A stretch of 64,000 nt of DNA. Source: Bacteroidaceae bacterium. GTDB taxonomy: Bacteria > Bacteroidota > Bacteroidia > Bacteroidales > Bacteroidaceae. The position numbers were made by a program, and so were the translations under genes. Positions 24,516-32,173 of this stretch are shown here, in pieces (positions within the stretch are counted from its first letter, which is position 1; each line of letters starts with the position of its first letter). Under the pieces are notes generated by a model, which made no database searches, had not been told where the DNA came from, and saw nothing but the letters and a program-made list of their open reading frames with translations. The stretch covers positions 1 to 64,000 of the forward strand of contig JAFSKR010000044.1 of the NCBI GenBank assembly GCA_017448825.1. Reading direction: 5' to 3'.

Positions 24516-26988
24516 TGGTGATAAACTTTCCGTCTGGAGTGATGCCTTCCACTTCCACGTCTATCTCGGTGCAGGTGCTGTTGTTGTAGAACTCCACGTG
24601 GGCACGTCCCTTGGCATCGGTGGTGACGGTGGGGTTCCAGTAGAGGGTGTGGCGATGGTCAGGCACCTCGGGCAGCGGCATCCGTGAGTAGTCGGGCGAA
24701 TAGAACTCGACAGGCCGGTTGAAGCCGTGAAGCTTGATGTACCGACCTTCGACGAAACGCTCTTCTTTGTCTGGGAACTTTTGGAAGTTGATATAACCGA
24801 CATTTGCAGCGGTAATACCTGCCATTTGGTGTATTACAGGGAACGATAAACGATAGTAGGTGGGTCGGATGGGAACATCTGTAATAATCTGCACACTGTC
24901 AATACGGTGAAGAAAAGCATATTGATGAAGAAAGTCCATATAACTTTCTGTATTTCTATCTATGTAGTTGCCATCAGCAAGAATACCTACTTTTGCTAAC
25001 ATCCCAACAAAGTTACGACGCATCACTTTCCCCTCCAGAAATGCCACAAGTCTTTCAATATCGTAATATTGATTGGTAAATAAATACGTCTTATTGTATG
25101 GACCATTGTCCCAATACTCGTTCAACAAATCGTTGAAATCATATGAAACAACAGGTTCCATGCGGAATTTACTATATGTTCTTTTTCTCGAATTGACAAT
25201 GACTTCATGAAGCATGATGGAATAACTGTTGTCATCGCTAAATACAGAATCTCCAACAAGAGGGTGATTCATCTCATACCAGCTGTATTGTTTCAGATGG
25301 TCAGGGAAGAAGTTGTTCAGGCGTATCAAAATGTGAGGGTCATGCAGCAGTTTGTCATAATGTCGCTTTCCGAGTTTATCGGCATAATAGCCCCTCAATT
25401 GGAGAATGGCTTCACCCGTGAAAGGTTCGTATTCAATTTGAAAGCGGTCGAGAGAATCGGCATACATGGCTCCATGGAAGAGGTAAGTCTTTTCGTGGAG
25501 TGAGGGGGCAAACACAGAGTCGTTCTTCAGGAAGAGGGAGGCGAACAGGGCTTTCCGCCCTTTGACATACTGCCATATTCGGGCGTGTATGTCGGTCATC
25601 TGTCCAGAGATAGACGGTGACTTTTCTGCTTTATATCGGGGAGAACTCCAGGTGTATCGGCTCCATCCCTGCACCATCAGGAGCAAGTCAAGTGCAGTTC
25701 GTCTTTCATCGTTGGGACACTCGAAATACCATGCGGCATTTTCCACGAAGCCACGGATGTCTGACTGCAAAAGCAACTCCGTCAAGATGTTGCCATCGTA
25801 GTATGATGTATCCCGTTGACTCTTGTCAGTTACGGAAAAGGAAAATTGCTGCTCACCTGCTGTCTCTCCCAATTCCACATCCATTTCTATCTTGCCGTAT
25901 GGTACGATGGCTCGCCTATCGTATGCGACATGGCATGGAACTTTTTCTTCTTTTTGAGAAAAAACAAACACCTTTCGCTGCAACAGAATTCTTCCAAGGC
26001 TGTCGGTGAGCGTGATGTCATGCACACCGCTGTGTTCAAGGCAGTCTGCCAACAAGTCATAATGGCATTCCTCATCGTCCGTATCGACACGGAAACAAGC
26101 CTCCTGCCTTCCCCTGCACGAGACCAGCAGCTGTTGCCGCTCGGGCCGCATCCGGCCAATGTGCCGAAGGACAATGCTGAGCCCTTCATCAGTCGTGTTG
26201 ACCTCCATCACGCTCCCTCTCTCCTCAATCCTTCCCAGCCCCTCCTCATATACAGTGTCATTCAGTTCAAGCCTCACCTTGTACAGGCACCCCTTCCGAG
26301 GCGTGAACCGAAACACGCCCCGACCCGCGTGCAGACACTCTATCCTCTGCAGTTCTCGCCCATCCTCCAGCAGCATTCCACTCAGGTTGAGCCTCCTTGT
26401 CTCCTCGTCCGAAAATTCAAACGCCACCCTTGACGGCAGCCCATACACCAGATGCCCTCCTTCAGGATAGAGACGGATGCTCACTTTCGGTAAAGGATAC
26501 TCTATAGTATAATTGCCAGCCGTGACCTTTCGCGGCATGACTTTACGCTGATATTTCTCCGCTGAGTCAGGCCTCTCATACACAGGCACCACCCTTGAAA
26601 ACAGAACGTCATTCCCGAAGTTCAGCATCCACTTCGTGTAGGCGCGTACCTCGTAGTAGCTCGCCCATGCGCTTTCGTTCAAGGCGAACTGCCCGTGCGC
26701 CCTGCCGTCGAAATCCACCACCAGCTGCTGGCGTTCCACCAGATAGCCCTGCTCGTTCAGCAGCTCTACATACAAGATGCGGCTCATGTCCGTCGGATGG
26801 TGGTTGTCTGCCCTCACCACATAAGCCGCATACCAGATGGTGTCACCCGCAAAGTACCAGTTGTTGTCCAAGTGCACGTACACCTTCTCTGTAGAATCTA
26901 CATAAATATCATTAGAACCAGCGAATGAATCCTTTGTTAGGAAAGGAGAACACATGACAACAATCCACAAAATTCGGCTTATACTCAT
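24508..26988 (-). CDS. MG2/plug-like surface protein, paralogue B
   Basis: An 826-residue exported protein with a signal peptide ending near SFAG (residue 24). The MG2-like N-terminal block (EKVYVHLDNNWYFAGDTIW, residue 34 on) and the C-terminal block (HTLYWNPTVTTDAKGRAHVE ... GKFITNE) are almost identical to paralogue A, while the central 500 residues share the same order of motifs but much lower identity (for example HEVIVNSRKR plug-like, SWYEMNHPLVGDS). It follows the small lipoprotein gene by 48 bases and overlaps paralogue C by eight. A role as an outer-surface scaffold or secretion partner is conjecture; no catalytic residues were recognised. Confidence 0.6.
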   Translation of the reverse strand: MSISRILWIVVMCSPFLTKDSFAGSNDIYVDSTEKVYVHLDNNWYFAGDTIWYAAYVVRADNHHPTDMSRILYVELLNEQGYLVERQQLVVDFDGRAHGQFALNESAWASYYEVRAYTKWMLNFGNDVLFSRVVPVYERPDSAEKYQRKVMPRKVTAGNYTIEYPLPKVSIRLYPEGGHLVYGLPSRVAFEFSDEETRRLNLSGMLLEDGRELQRIECLHAGRGVFRFTPRKGCLYKVRLELNDTVYEEGLGRIEERGSVMEVNTTDEGLSIVLRHIGRMRPERQQLLVSCRGRQEACFRVDTDDEECHYDLLADCLEHSGVHDITLTDSLGRILLQRKVFVFSQKEEKVPCHVAYDRRAIVPYGKIEMDVELGETAGEQQFSFSVTDKSQRDTSYYDGNILTELLLQSDIRGFVENAAWYFECPNDERRTALDLLLMVQGWSRYTWSSPRYKAEKSPSISGQMTDIHARIWQYVKGRKALFASLFLKNDSVFAPSLHEKTYLFHGAMYADSLDRFQIEYEPFTGEAILQLRGYYADKLGKRHYDKLLHDPHILIRLNNFFPDHLKQYSWYEMNHPLVGDSVFSDDNSYSIMLHEVIVNSRKRTYSKFRMEPVVSYDFNDLLNEYWDNGPYNKTYLFTNQYYDIERLVAFLEGKVMRRNFVGMLAKVGILADGNYIDRNTESYMDFLHQYAFLHRIDSVQIITDVPIRPTYYRLSFPVIHQMAGITAANVGYINFQKFPDKEERFVEGRYIKLHGFNRPVEFYSPDYSRMPLPEVPDHRHTLYWNPTVTTDAKGRAHVEFYNNSTCTEIDVEVEGITPDGKFITNE
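24511..24770. repeat. Near-identical 3'-end segment of paralogue B (copy of 29132-29391)
   Basis: About 260 bases at the 3' end of paralogue B align without gaps to 29132-29391 in paralogue A with only a few substitutions, then identity drops abruptly. The matching tract extends through the stop codon and the eight-base overlap with the next gene. This is the pattern of recent gene conversion or selection on a shared terminal module. Confidence 0.8.
26574..26889. repeat. Near-identical 5' segment of paralogue B (copy of 31234-31549)
   Basis: About 316 bases encoding the MG2-like N-terminal block match 31234-31549 of paralogue A with few differences, bounded by diverged sequence on both sides (different signal peptides upstream, different midsections downstream). 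Confidence 0.8.
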
Positions 26989-27036
26989 ATATATAGTAAG
27001 ACCATTTTATTACACAAATATGAGGACGGCTTAGTC

Positions 27037-27540
27037 TCACTCTTCTTCATCCTGCTTGATATAAACAATATTAACGGCTTGTTCAAATTCTCCTTCAATA
27101 GTCATATAAGAACCAGAAATCTTACTCTTCTTTGTATATTTTATAGATCCTTTCACAACGGGTCCGCATCCCCAACTTACTTCAGAGGAAATAATAGAAT
27201 ACTCATACAATTCATCTTCATTTATATTATCCTTAAATCGAGTGGAAATAGTAGGAACTACTAGTGCCCAAACGCCACTATTCCATGATATAATCGTTTC
27301 AAAAGAAATGACGGCACCCACATCGTGGTAAGAAGTGTCACGACCCGCTTCTATTTCTAAAAAGTGCGGAGTATTATTATTTCCACCTTCTCCAGCCCTT
27401 GTCATCATCCTGTCAGCCAGTGTGTACTCGTCAGTTTGCAATTCATATTCTTCATCTTTGTCACAACTTGTGATGGTGAACATGGTCATCGCCACCATTG
27501 CAATGGCAAAGATACCACAAAAATGTAAATTTCTCTTCAT
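27037..27540 (-). CDS. Small lipoprotein of unknown function in MG2/ligase operon
   Basis: A 167-residue protein with a lipobox (FTITSC, Cys 26) followed by an acidic linker (DKDEEYEL) and a small beta-rich domain of about 110 residues (HFLEIEAGRD ... SWNSGVWALVVPTIS ... KSKISGSYMTIEGEFEQAVNIVYI). No family was recognised. It lies 39 bases after the ligase-like gene and 48 bases before paralogue B on the same strand, so it is probably part of the same transcript and might act with the large surface proteins. Base composition is more AT-rich than its neighbours, which may indicate a separate origin. Confidence 0.6.
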   Translation of the reverse strand: MKRNLHFCGIFAIAMVAMTMFTITSCDKDEEYELQTDEYTLADRMMTRAGEGGNNNTPHFLEIEAGRDTSYHDVGAVISFETIISWNSGVWALVVPTISTRFKDNINEDELYEYSIISSEVSWGCGPVVKGSIKYTKKSKISGSYMTIEGEFEQAVNIVYIKQDEEE

Positions 27541-27579
27541 TTTGTTTGAATTTTTGTGAATTGATAGTTGATTGTTGAA

Positions 27580-29136
27580 TTATTGATAGTCATTTTTGAT
27601 TCTTTGGATGGTGGGCGAATGTACTTTCACCTCTTTTGCCGCGATAATCTGGGCAATGTGCTCTTTATTGTTCCTGTCTCCAGTCACCTCATACGTTTTG
27701 TACAACCCCTCCAACGGCGCAAAACGGACTGGGCACATATACATGGCTTGCTCATAATGGCAGATGGCTTCAGCATACCTTTGGCCTTTGCGGCAGATGT
27801 CTCCAGCCAACAACTCACGGTTATAGCCATTCCACAAGTTTCCGCATTCAGCCACCAGGGCGTATGCTCTTCCATTATCATGGGCAAGGAATGCTGTCAT
27901 GGCATAGTTATAGAGGAAGTGGTGGTTTCTTTGCATATATCCATGCAGTGCCTCATACTCTTCCAACACTATTGGATTTAACTCCCTGAACGAATGGCGA
28001 TATGCCTTGTTCCAACGGCACTCATAGGTGGCATCGACAACGGTGTAAGCGATTGTCGCGACACTGGCAAGCAACAGGACATACCGCAAGAAACGCCCTC
28101 CGCTACGGATGATTGTCCCGAGGCATATAGCCATTATTATCCATGCTACGGGATAGTGGAAGGGGTAAGAGAAACATGAAAAAAGGAAGACGCTGAACAA
28201 TGGCAGCAGCAAAGGCTTGATGGTCTTGCATGAGCAACGAACAAAAGCGATATAGGGCATAGCCATTACACCGAGCAAGATAGTTGGTGCCAACACCCCA
28301 TAGTTCACCCACAGATAGACAAACTCGTTCAGCGGATGATGCACCTCGTCCGCCAATATGGCATACTTACTGGTTGGATGAGCCTTGAAGAATTTGGCTT
28401 GACACTGCATATACTCCCTCTCGAATCCGTTCACCCCATGTCCTATGAAAGGATGCTCCCTGATGAGTTCCCACGACCGCTGCAAGATGAACGACCGCCC
28501 TGACGTGGAAAATGCCTTTTGTTGAGATACCCCAAAGATGCCTCCGACCGACAGGCAGAGAGTCAGCATGGCAAACACCAATCTTTTGGCACGTGAAGAG
28601 ATGTGGACACGTAAAAGCCCCCGATACAGATACACCATCAGATACAGCATCAGACAAATCATCCCTGTCCGAGATTTTGTCAGGCACAAGGTCGCCACCA
28701 TCAGCAGACACATCACAACATACAGCCACCGCACCACCTTTCTGCCTCCACATCTCCATGCCAGATGTACCCCTAAAGGTATTGCCACGCATAGGTTGAG
28801 AGCCAATCCCGCAGGATTGTCGAAGGTGCCCAAAGCCCCGACAGACGGCACGCCGTTCATCAACGCAAGTGTCAGCACATACAGGCATTCCGTGCTTGTT
28901 GCGATGACGAAGCTGGCAGAAGCGATGTCGAGACAATGACAGGAACGGACAGGAGCGTGACGCAGTTTCGCAAACGTATGGAAGACTGCGACCCATGACA
29001 CAAAGAACGCGCAACAGTACCATTTAGGGAGCAGCAACGTGTCCGTGAAAAGCCTCATGGTAGGCAAATAGCAGGAAGCACTTGTCATGACGATGCTGAG
29101 AGAAAGTCCCGTTTCAAGATATCTTGCCCTATTCAT
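27580..29136 (-). CDS. O-antigen ligase-like (Wzy_C) membrane protein with C-terminal TPR region
   Basis: A 518-residue polytopic inner-membrane protein if started at the ATG at 29136. The longer frame from 29427 runs antiparallel in phase inside paralogue A and has a shadow-like Ser/Thr/Pro composition, so it is rejected. About ten hydrophobic segments fill residues 1-390; TKSRTGMICLMLY and the periplasmic-loop motif GHGVNGFEREYM are typical of Wzy_C proteins (O-antigen ligases WaaL, polymerases and PglL-type O-oligosaccharyltransferases). Residues about 395-518 look like tetratricopeptide helices, a feature shared by some PglL-type enzymes. It overlaps the stop of paralogue A by eight bases (ATGAATAG), implying coupled translation. 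Whether it transfers glycan to lipid or to protein is unknown. Confidence 0.75.
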   Translation of the reverse strand: MNRARYLETGLSLSIVMTSASCYLPTMRLFTDTLLLPKWYCCAFFVSWVAVFHTFAKLRHAPVRSCHCLDIASASFVIATSTECLYVLTLALMNGVPSVGALGTFDNPAGLALNLCVAIPLGVHLAWRCGGRKVVRWLYVVMCLLMVATLCLTKSRTGMICLMLYLMVYLYRGLLRVHISSRAKRLVFAMLTLCLSVGGIFGVSQQKAFSTSGRSFILQRSWELIREHPFIGHGVNGFEREYMQCQAKFFKAHPTSKYAILADEVHHPLNEFVYLWVNYGVLAPTILLGVMAMPYIAFVRCSCKTIKPLLLPLFSVFLFSCFSYPFHYPVAWIIMAICLGTIIRSGGRFLRYVLLLASVATIAYTVVDATYECRWNKAYRHSFRELNPIVLEEYEALHGYMQRNHHFLYNYAMTAFLAHDNGRAYALVAECGNLWNGYNRELLAGDICRKGQRYAEAICHYEQAMYMCPVRFAPLEGLYKTYEVTGDRNNKEHIAQIIAAKEVKVHSPTIQRIKNDYQ

Positions 29137-31648
29137 TGGTGATAAACTTCCCGTCTGGGGTGATGCCCTCCACTTCCACGTCCATCTCTGTGCAGGTGCT
29201 GTTGTTGTAAAACTCCACGTGGGCACGTCCCTCGGCATCGGTGGTGATGGTGGGGTTCCAGTAGAGAGTGTGGCGATGGTCAGGCACCTCGGGCAGCGGC
29301 ATCCGTGAGTAGTCGGGCGAATAGAACTCGACAGGCCGGTTGAAGCCGTGAAGCTTGATGTACCGACCTTCGACGAAACGCTCTTCTTTGTTGGGAAACT
29401 GGATGAAATTGACATAGCCATTGGCATAGAAGGGTCGAGGCATCGAAGGGCATAGTTGTCCCTGGTGTCTCAGCTGGTAGTAGGCTGCACGGCGTGGCGA
29501 GTCGGTGATGAAGGTGATTTTGTCCAGGCGGTGGATGAAGGAATAACGACGTGCCACGATGTTGTCAATGGGGTTGCAGGGGGATTGGAACATTTGGTCG
29601 AAGGCAATTTGTATGATTCCTCCTGATTCCATCGTGTAGTTGCCTATCATGTGGTTGACAGCAAGGAAGTGGTGGTGGTGGAAGTTTTTTTCGTATGTGT
29701 AGTCCATCAGGAAGTTTTCGTCATATCGCCCTTTGTCCCACTGCTCGTTGATGAAGTCGAGAAAGTCATAGGATGCCACGGGTTGTGTGAGCCTGACTCG
29801 GAGCCACTTTCGCCTTTTCTGTTTCACGGTCACGTTGTCCAGCAGGATGGAGGTCGCGACGCTGTCGCTGAGGTCATCCGTTTGGGCATAAAGGTCAAGG
29901 AGCGAGTCGGGTTGGTTCATCTCATACCAGCTGTACTGCTTGCTGTCTTCGGGGAAGAAGTTGTGGCAGCGTATGAAGATGTGGGGGTCGTGCAAGATGC
30001 GGCTGTATTTCTTGCTCTTTTCTAACTTTTGGGCATAGAATCCCCGCAGTTGCAGGATGGCATCGCCATAGAAGGGTTGGTAGTTGATGCGGAATCGGTC
30101 TAAAGAGTCGGCATATATCGCTCCCTTGAACAGGTAAGTCTTCTCGCTCAAATTCTTGTCGTAGGTACTGTCGTTGAGCAGGAAGAGGCTGGCAAACAAC
30201 GCCTTGTGGCCTTTCTTCGGCTTCCAGACGGTGCTCTTCAGGTCTTTCATCTCACCATAAATCATCATGTTTTTCTCTGGGGCGAACATCGCCTCCTCCG
30301 CTTTGCCACTGAAGAGCTGCTCCCACGGGTAGCGGTTCCACCCCTGCACCATCATCAGCAAATCGAGGGCGGCAGGGTTGTTGATGCATTGCCCTGCATG
30401 GGCGATGAAGCCGCGCACATCCGACTGGAGCAGCAGTTCTGTCATGATGTTGCCCTGATAGTAGGATTCATCCATACGCTTCTTGTCGCGTACAGCCACT
30501 GAAAAGGTCTGACGGGCGTTCCCCTTGTCCAGCGAGAGGGTCAACTGCGTTTTCTCGTATGGAAGTAGCTGGGTCTGTTTGCCTGTGATGCGGACAGAAC
30601 ATTTTTCCCCCTTCTGCCTCCAGATGAACACCATGCGGTCTGCTATGCTGGTGCCCGATGCTTGGTCGTAAAGGGTTACGGTGTTTACGCCTGCTGGCAG
30701 CCCTTCTGTGCTGATGGTCAGCACGGAAGTCCCCTCGTCAGAAAGACTCATCTCCCGTGTGGTGATGATGCTGCCACGGCACGACACACAGAGTCCCAAC
30801 TGCCGTTCTGTCGAATCGACACCTCTTACCGTGACACGCAGCGAGTCCTCATCATGGTCTGTCCGAAGCACATACCCTCGCTCGTCAATGCGTGTGATGT
30901 CTTCCACATAGGTCTCTCCCTGGTGCTCGAACCGTGCCTGATACTTGCTGCCCCGTTTGGGTGTGAAGCTGAACATTCCCCGACCTCCTCCGCCGCAATG
31001 GATGGATGCCAGCTCCCTGCCATCCTCCAGCAGCACTCCCTTCACGCCGATGTGCTGGGTCAGTTCATTGACAGCCTCAAAAGCCACCCTCGACCGTAGC
31101 CCATACACCAAATGCCCGCCTTCGGGATAGAACTGGATGCTGAGGCGAGGCAGAGGATACTGAATCTCGTAGTCGCCCGCCGTCACCTTCATGGGGATGC
31201 GCTTCTGTCGGTAGTCCGCTGTCGAGTCAGCCTTCTCATACACAGGTACCACCCTCGAAAACAGAACGTCATTCCCGAAGTTCAGCATCCACTTCGTGTA
31301 GGCGCGCACCTCGTAGTAGCCCGCCCATGCGCTGTCGTTCAAGGCAAACTGCCCGTGGGCCCTGCCGTCGAAATCCACCACTAACTGCTGGCGTTCCACC
31401 AGATAGCCCTGCTCGTTCAGCAGCTCTACATACAGGATGCGGCTCATGTCCGTCGGATGGTGGTTGTCTGCCCTCACCACATAAGCCGCATACCAGATGG
31501 TGTCGCCCGCAAAGTACCAGTTGTTGTCCAAGTGCACGTACACTTTCTCCTGTATGATGGGTTGGTTGAATAATTCCCCTGTCTGCTGAGCAAAACTAGT
31601 CAGCGAACAGAGGCTAAGCCCTATAAGGATGAAAATCTTTGGTAACAT
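29129..31648 (-). CDS. MG2/plug-like surface protein, paralogue A
   Basis: An 839-residue exported protein with a signal peptide ending SFAQ (residue 21). It shows the same plan as paralogues B and C: MG2-like strand block EKVYVHLDNNWYFAGDTIW from residue 34, a macroglobulin-like midsection, the motif LLMMVQGWNRYPWE near residue 430, a plug-like LLDNVTVKQKRRK, and the C-terminal GITPDGKFITNE. It is the first gene of the run (A, ligase-like, small lipoprotein, B, C), with a promoter at 31679-31710. Proteins of this type are widespread and unassigned in Bacteroidetes; MG2 similarity suggests an elongated beta-sandwich surface structure. Confidence 0.62.
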   Translation of the reverse strand: MLPKIFILIGLSLCSLTSFAQQTGELFNQPIIQEKVYVHLDNNWYFAGDTIWYAAYVVRADNHHPTDMSRILYVELLNEQGYLVERQQLVVDFDGRAHGQFALNDSAWAGYYEVRAYTKWMLNFGNDVLFSRVVPVYEKADSTADYRQKRIPMKVTAGDYEIQYPLPRLSIQFYPEGGHLVYGLRSRVAFEAVNELTQHIGVKGVLLEDGRELASIHCGGGGRGMFSFTPKRGSKYQARFEHQGETYVEDITRIDERGYVLRTDHDEDSLRVTVRGVDSTERQLGLCVSCRGSIITTREMSLSDEGTSVLTISTEGLPAGVNTVTLYDQASGTSIADRMVFIWRQKGEKCSVRITGKQTQLLPYEKTQLTLSLDKGNARQTFSVAVRDKKRMDESYYQGNIMTELLLQSDVRGFIAHAGQCINNPAALDLLMMVQGWNRYPWEQLFSGKAEEAMFAPEKNMMIYGEMKDLKSTVWKPKKGHKALFASLFLLNDSTYDKNLSEKTYLFKGAIYADSLDRFRINYQPFYGDAILQLRGFYAQKLEKSKKYSRILHDPHIFIRCHNFFPEDSKQYSWYEMNQPDSLLDLYAQTDDLSDSVATSILLDNVTVKQKRRKWLRVRLTQPVASYDFLDFINEQWDKGRYDENFLMDYTYEKNFHHHHFLAVNHMIGNYTMESGGIIQIAFDQMFQSPCNPIDNIVARRYSFIHRLDKITFITDSPRRAAYYQLRHQGQLCPSMPRPFYANGYVNFIQFPNKEERFVEGRYIKLHGFNRPVEFYSPDYSRMPLPEVPDHRHTLYWNPTITTDAEGRAHVEFYNNSTCTEMDVEVEGITPDGKFITNE

Positions 31649-31678
31649 ACTTTTGGAATGGGGGTAGGAAACAGGCTA

Positions 31679-31710
31679 CAAAGTTAGGTACTTTGAGGGA
31701 ATCTTGCAAT
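31679..31710 (-). promoter_or_regulatory. Promoter for the MG2/ligase-like operon
   Basis: On the minus strand TAACTTTG (plus 31679-31686) is a consensus -7 element and ATTG (plus 31707-31710) lies 20 nt upstream. CAAAGT/ACTTTG (31679-31684 and 31690-31695) also forms a short palindrome across the -7 box. The leader to the ATG at 31648 would be about 25 nt. Confidence 0.6.
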
Positions 31711-31910
31711 AGGTTGTTACAGGTGAAAATTTCAACTGGCTGGTTCTCAGCGATAAAAAAATGAAATCAAGGTCAAATTGTAACAAAACGACCCCCTTAT
31801 GTCGTTCTCTTGTTTCGTATAAATTCATGGGTCTTTTTGAAGTCTTTTCGTGCAATGTATATATATTCTCTGCTTTCATCGCATACTGACTATACTTTTT
31901 TTATGCCTCA

Positions 31911-32157
31911 GGTTCGTCTGGCATGATTTGACGTTTGAAGACTTCTGCCATCTGTCCATACACGCTAAACAACGTCTTATAGTCGCAATCTTCACTCAGC
32001 GTGTCTGCCTTTTTCACTGCATCGTAATAGCATTGGCTGAGTCGGGGTTGTTCTCCATGTTGGTCTCGGCATGGTCGAGCAATGACAAAATCCTCTTGTC
32101 ATCCGCACAGGCGGACAACAAGAGGAGGATTGATAGCAGTGATAGGATTTTTCTCAT
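31911..32157 (-). pseudogene. Remnant of a TPR-type lipoprotein regulator
   Basis: From ATG at 32157 the minus strand reads MRKILSLLSILLLLSAC, a lipoprotein signal, then DDKRILSLLDHAE ... NNPDSANA, the usual start of Bacteroidetes TPR lipoproteins, and stops at 32014 after 47 residues. The other frame continues immediately with YYDAVKKADTLSEDCDYKTL ... VYGQMAEVFKRQ, a tetratricopeptide-like stretch of about 43 residues ending at 31911. The two pieces together look like a gene that lost most of its length by internal deletion plus a frameshift and truncation. Intact relatives carry several TPRs, a membrane helix and often a DNA-binding domain. It lies 16 bases after the GH36 stop. Confidence 0.6.
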
Positions 32158-32173
32158 CAGCAAGGCATTGGGG

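Noticed and set aside
29137..29427. N-terminal extension of the O-antigen-ligase-like gene
   Set aside because: The 97 added codons lie inside paralogue A in another phase and are Ser/Thr/Pro-rich; the ATG at 29136 gives a membrane-helix start and a conserved eight-base overlap.
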